Origin: Allium sativum
Lineage: Eukaryota; Streptophyta; Magnoliopsida; Asparagales; Amaryllidaceae
NCBI GenBank assembly: GCA_030737875.1
Contig: CM060920.1
Location: 481,894,861-481,958,860 of the forward strand
Length of the DNA: 64,000 nt
Reading direction: 5' to 3'
Position 1 is the stretch's first letter. The number at the start of each line of letters is the position of its first letter. The notes below the pieces were generated by a model that saw only the letters and a list, made by a program, of their open reading frames with translations, was not told the DNA's origin and searched no databases. The translations under genes and the position numbers were made by a program. Positions 60,900-64,000 of this stretch are shown here, one piece after another.

Positions 60900-63640
60900 T
60901 TTATTGATTATATAAAAAGTTATATATTTTGTTGTTATAAACAAAAGACCACATTTTTATTGCAAACATATAAAAGTATATGTTTTGTTGATTTAATAAG
61001 ATGGATAGATTTTACATTTGAAATTTGTAAATATAGTTGCAATGAAAAACGGTATTTAATTTTACATTAGAAATATCTAAATATGAAAATGCATTGATAT
61101 GAAGAATAACATTTTTGTCATGTGATAAATATAAAATGCACTGTAAGGAAAATGTGCATTGTATGAAAAATAGCATTTTGTTAATATTATATATAAAATG
61201 TGCATTGCATGAAAAATAGCATTTTGTTAATATTATATATAAAATGTGCATTGCATGAAAAATAGCATTTTGTTAATATTATATATAAAATGTGCATTGC
61301 ATGAAAAATAGCATTTTGTTAATATTATATATATAATGTGCATTGTATGAAAAATAGCATTTTGTTAATATTATATATAAAATGTGCATTGCATGAAAAA
61401 TAGCATTTTGTTAATATTGTATATAAAATGTGCATTGTATGGAAAATAGCATTTTGTTAATATTATATAGAAAATATGCATTCTATGTAAAATAGCATTT
61501 TTTTTTTTTTTGTCATATTAAAATTAGATAAATGCATTGTATGAAAAACAGAATTTTGTCATGTTAATAATATAATTTGCACTGTATGTTCAACTAGCAT
61601 TTGGTCATGTTAACAATATAAAAATACACTGTATGTTAAACTAGCATCGTGTCATGTTGAAAATGCATTGAATGAAAGGTAACATTTTGACATGTTATAA
61701 AATAGAAAATGCATTGTAAGAAAATTAGCATTTATTTTTAGTGTTAATAAATTTGAAATGTAAGGCATGAAAAATTTAACATTTATTGTTAATGTTAATA
61801 AAAAGGAAAATGTATTGTAGGGTAAATTAACATTTACTTTTTTTATGTTAATTGAAAATGAAATGAATGCATATTAACTTAACATTCATTTTTGTTATAT
61901 AAAAAGAAAGGATGATTTAGCATTATTTTTAATGTTAAGATAAAAGTATTTTTGTCATTTTTATTTAATGTTTAACATATAAGAATGCATTGTATGTGAA
62001 TGGTATTTTTGTCATTTTTTTATTTAATGTTATAAAATATAAGTTTGCATTGTATGTTAAATAACATTTTTGGGCATGTTATAAAAATATAAATTTGCAT
62101 CGTATGATAATGAATAACATTTTGTTCATTATTAAAAATAAGAATATGACACTATATGAAATGAACTAATTTTTGTTCATTATAACATATAGAATACGTC
62201 ACCGTATGTTGATGAACGCTATTTTGTTCATTATTAAATTAGTATTACACACTGTATGTAAGAATGACAAATTTTGTTCAATACTTAAATAAAAATTGTC
62301 ATTGTATTACACACTATATTTTTGTTCATTTACAAAATAGAATTGTCACTATATGTTAATGAGCAATTTTAGTTAATATAATGTCACCGTATGAGATGAA
62401 CTAATTTTTGTTCATTATTAAAATAGAATTATATATCGTATGAGGATGGACACTATTTTGTTCATTGTTAAAATAGAGATATCCATCGTATGAATGAATG
62501 ACACTTTTGTTGGATGTTAAAATAGAAATATTCATCATATGAATAAATGGCACTTTGGTTTAATGTTAAGATAGAAATGTGCACCGTATGCAAATTGACA
62601 TTTTGTCTAATGTTAATAGAAAATTGTCACCGTATGTAAACTGATACTTTTGTTTAATGATAAATGAAAATTAATAAGATATGTTTTGCTCATTAGAAAA
62701 ATTTACATGTAGGAGAAATTGACATTAAATTTATTTTTAATGTTAATATATGAAAATATACACTGTATGATTCATTAACATTATGTTAATGTTATGTACT
62801 AAGAAAATGAACCGTATGAGATTAACATTCATTTGTGTTAATTATAGAAAAGTTTTCACCGTATGTTGAATGAACAAATTTGTGTTATTTTAAAAATAAA
62901 AAGCACCGTATGTTGAATGAACAAATTTGTGTTATTTTAAAAATAAAAAGCACCGTATGTTGAATGAACAAATTTGTGTTATTTTAAAAATAAAGAGCAC
63001 CGTATGTTGAATGAACAAATTTGTGTTATTATAAAATTTGCATTGCATAAAATAGTATTTTGTCATGATAGAAAAATAGAAATTTGCATTGCATAAAATG
63101 GTATTTTGTCATGATAGAAAAATAGAAATTTGCTTTGCATAAAATAGTATTTTGTCAAGTTAGAAAATAATGCATTGTATGTAAAATAATGCATTGTATG
63201 TATGCATATTATTTTGTCAAGGTTAGGAAATAATGCATTGTATGTAAAATATGGAAATAATGCATTGTATGTAAAATATAAATAGAAAAGGCACCGCATG
63301 TAATATTAACATTATTTTCAATGTTAATAAATAGAAAAAGCACCGTAGGTAATGTTAGCATTATTTTCAATGTTATTAAAAAGAAAATGAAATGTATATA
63401 AATTTAACATCATTTACAATGTTTAATAAAAAGAAAATTTCACCGTATGACAGTTACACTATTTTATAATGTCAAGTTTTAAAGAACTTGACCGTAGGAA
63501 GAATATACATTATTTATAATGTATATAAAAAGAGAATTCACCCCGTAGGAAGAATTAACATTATTTATAATGTTAAATAAAAGAAATGACACGGTATGTA
63601 AGATTAACATTATTTATAATGTTGAATAAAAGAATATATA
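60900..63640 (+). repeat. ~2.7-kb array of 46-47-bp repeats in LTR G
   Basis: Between 61171 and 61493 the word TAGCATTTT recurs at exactly 46-bp steps (eight units), each with AAAATGTGCATTGCATG and TTAATATTATATAT. At 62857, 62904, 62951 and 62998 CACCGTATGTTGAATGAAC recurs at exactly 47 bp. At 63041, 63087 and 63133 a third variant steps by 46 bp. Decayed copies (CATTGTATG / CACCGTATG plus CATTTTTGT) fill the rest. No spacers, no coding potential. Confidence 0.93.
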
Positions 63641-64000
63641 AGGGAATTAATTATATTAAATAATTAAGGCAAGAATTAATCTTTATAAAATAAAATAACG
63701 ATATAAAATATGTTTTTCTCAAAATATATGAATGCCAGATTATTTGGAAAGTCCGGGTTAATCCCATTCCAAATGATCGTACGATTCCAAGAATTCAAGT
63801 ATGAAGACGGCACATGAAGACCGTAAATCTCCCCTCGAATGGACAACGATCAAGACTCTGAATTGGTTTGCTCCCAATTCAAGGGTCGGGGTAATTGCCC
63901 AAACGTACGTGTTGATTTCACGGGTTTGACCCTAGTTCAGACCTAGAGCATGGGTATAAATGGATGGTGTGTCTGACATCGTACCCCACAAAATATTATG

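Larger units (their letters stand above)
58634..64000 (+). mobile_element. LTR G of the D family (right end beyond window)
   Basis: Starts TGTAACGACCCTG and is colinear with D: GAAATGGCGCGGTAGTTT, GGATTTTAGTGAAACC and the CTTCCAACGAATCCGAAGAATC module near the start, and AAGACGGC...GAAGACCG with CCCAAACGTACGTG near the right edge. By alignment with D about 1.4 kb of LTR should remain to the right. It cannot be told whether it is solo. A TATA-like GGTATATATTATAT lies near 59531-59546. It is longer than D at the same point because of the 46-47-bp array. Confidence 0.85.

Noticed and set aside
61171..63180. CRISPR-like regular spacing in G
   Set aside because: Units are contiguous tandem repeats without unique spacers, in a plant LTR.

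Overview
The window looks like intergenic heterochromatin from a plant nuclear genome, probably a seed plant with abundant LTR retrotransposons. It is AT-rich and contains no recognisable host gene, tRNA or rRNA. Nearly every stretch can be assigned to an LTR retrotransposon. The primer-binding sites match the 3' end of plant initiator-Met tRNA (TGGTATCAGAGC and near variants), and the polypurine tracts, TG...CA LTR ends and Ty3/gypsy gag, protease, RT, integrase and chromodomain remnants are all plant-like. The species cannot be named from this sequence. Letters below are my own labels.

Layout, left half. 1-749 (-) is an open, undamaged gag frame of element K, followed by its PBS (943-954) and a 33-bp stub of its LTR (957-989). 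990-12380 (-) is element A-B: a 4.2-kb LTR (990-5189), a 2.2-kb non-coding interior with PPT and PBS (5190-7417), and a 4.96-kb LTR (7418-12380). 12381-37163 (+) is element T, a Tat-like gypsy element with gag but no pol, whose left LTR is reduced to 120 bp. T gag is split at TSD CACTT by a solo LTR, S (13408-33205). S is split by element C (13981-32734, TSD CCTAT/CCCAT), which has two 6.26-kb LTRs around only 1.15 kb of non-coding interior. The left LTR of C is split by D (16031-21117), a 5.1-kb solo LTR. This is a four-level nest.

Layout, right half. 37164-37505 is unassigned. H (about 37506-38587, -) is an LTR remnant. T2 is a second Tat-like fragment (38588-38929 and 57754-58633), split by element E (38930-57753, +, TSD CTTAA/CTTAG). 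E interior is split by element F (41654-53038, -, perfect TSD ATTAA). Both E and F keep fragments of gag, protease, RT, integrase end and chromodomain but have lost the RT catalytic core. G (58634 to beyond the right edge, +) is an LTR related to D, with about 2.7 kb of tandem repeats of 46-47 bp.

How the parts relate. No gene set here makes a working pathway. Only K gag is open throughout, and the rest are relics of successive insertions. Several LTRs are unusually long, and in every long LTR where I can place a TATA box, most of the LTR lies downstream of it, in the part that would be transcribed. The minisatellites and stem-loop modules sit there. Short blocks recur in the same sense orientation across families, and palindromic GGTCGAC/GGTCGGTGCCGACC clusters sit upstream of the TATA box in four different families.
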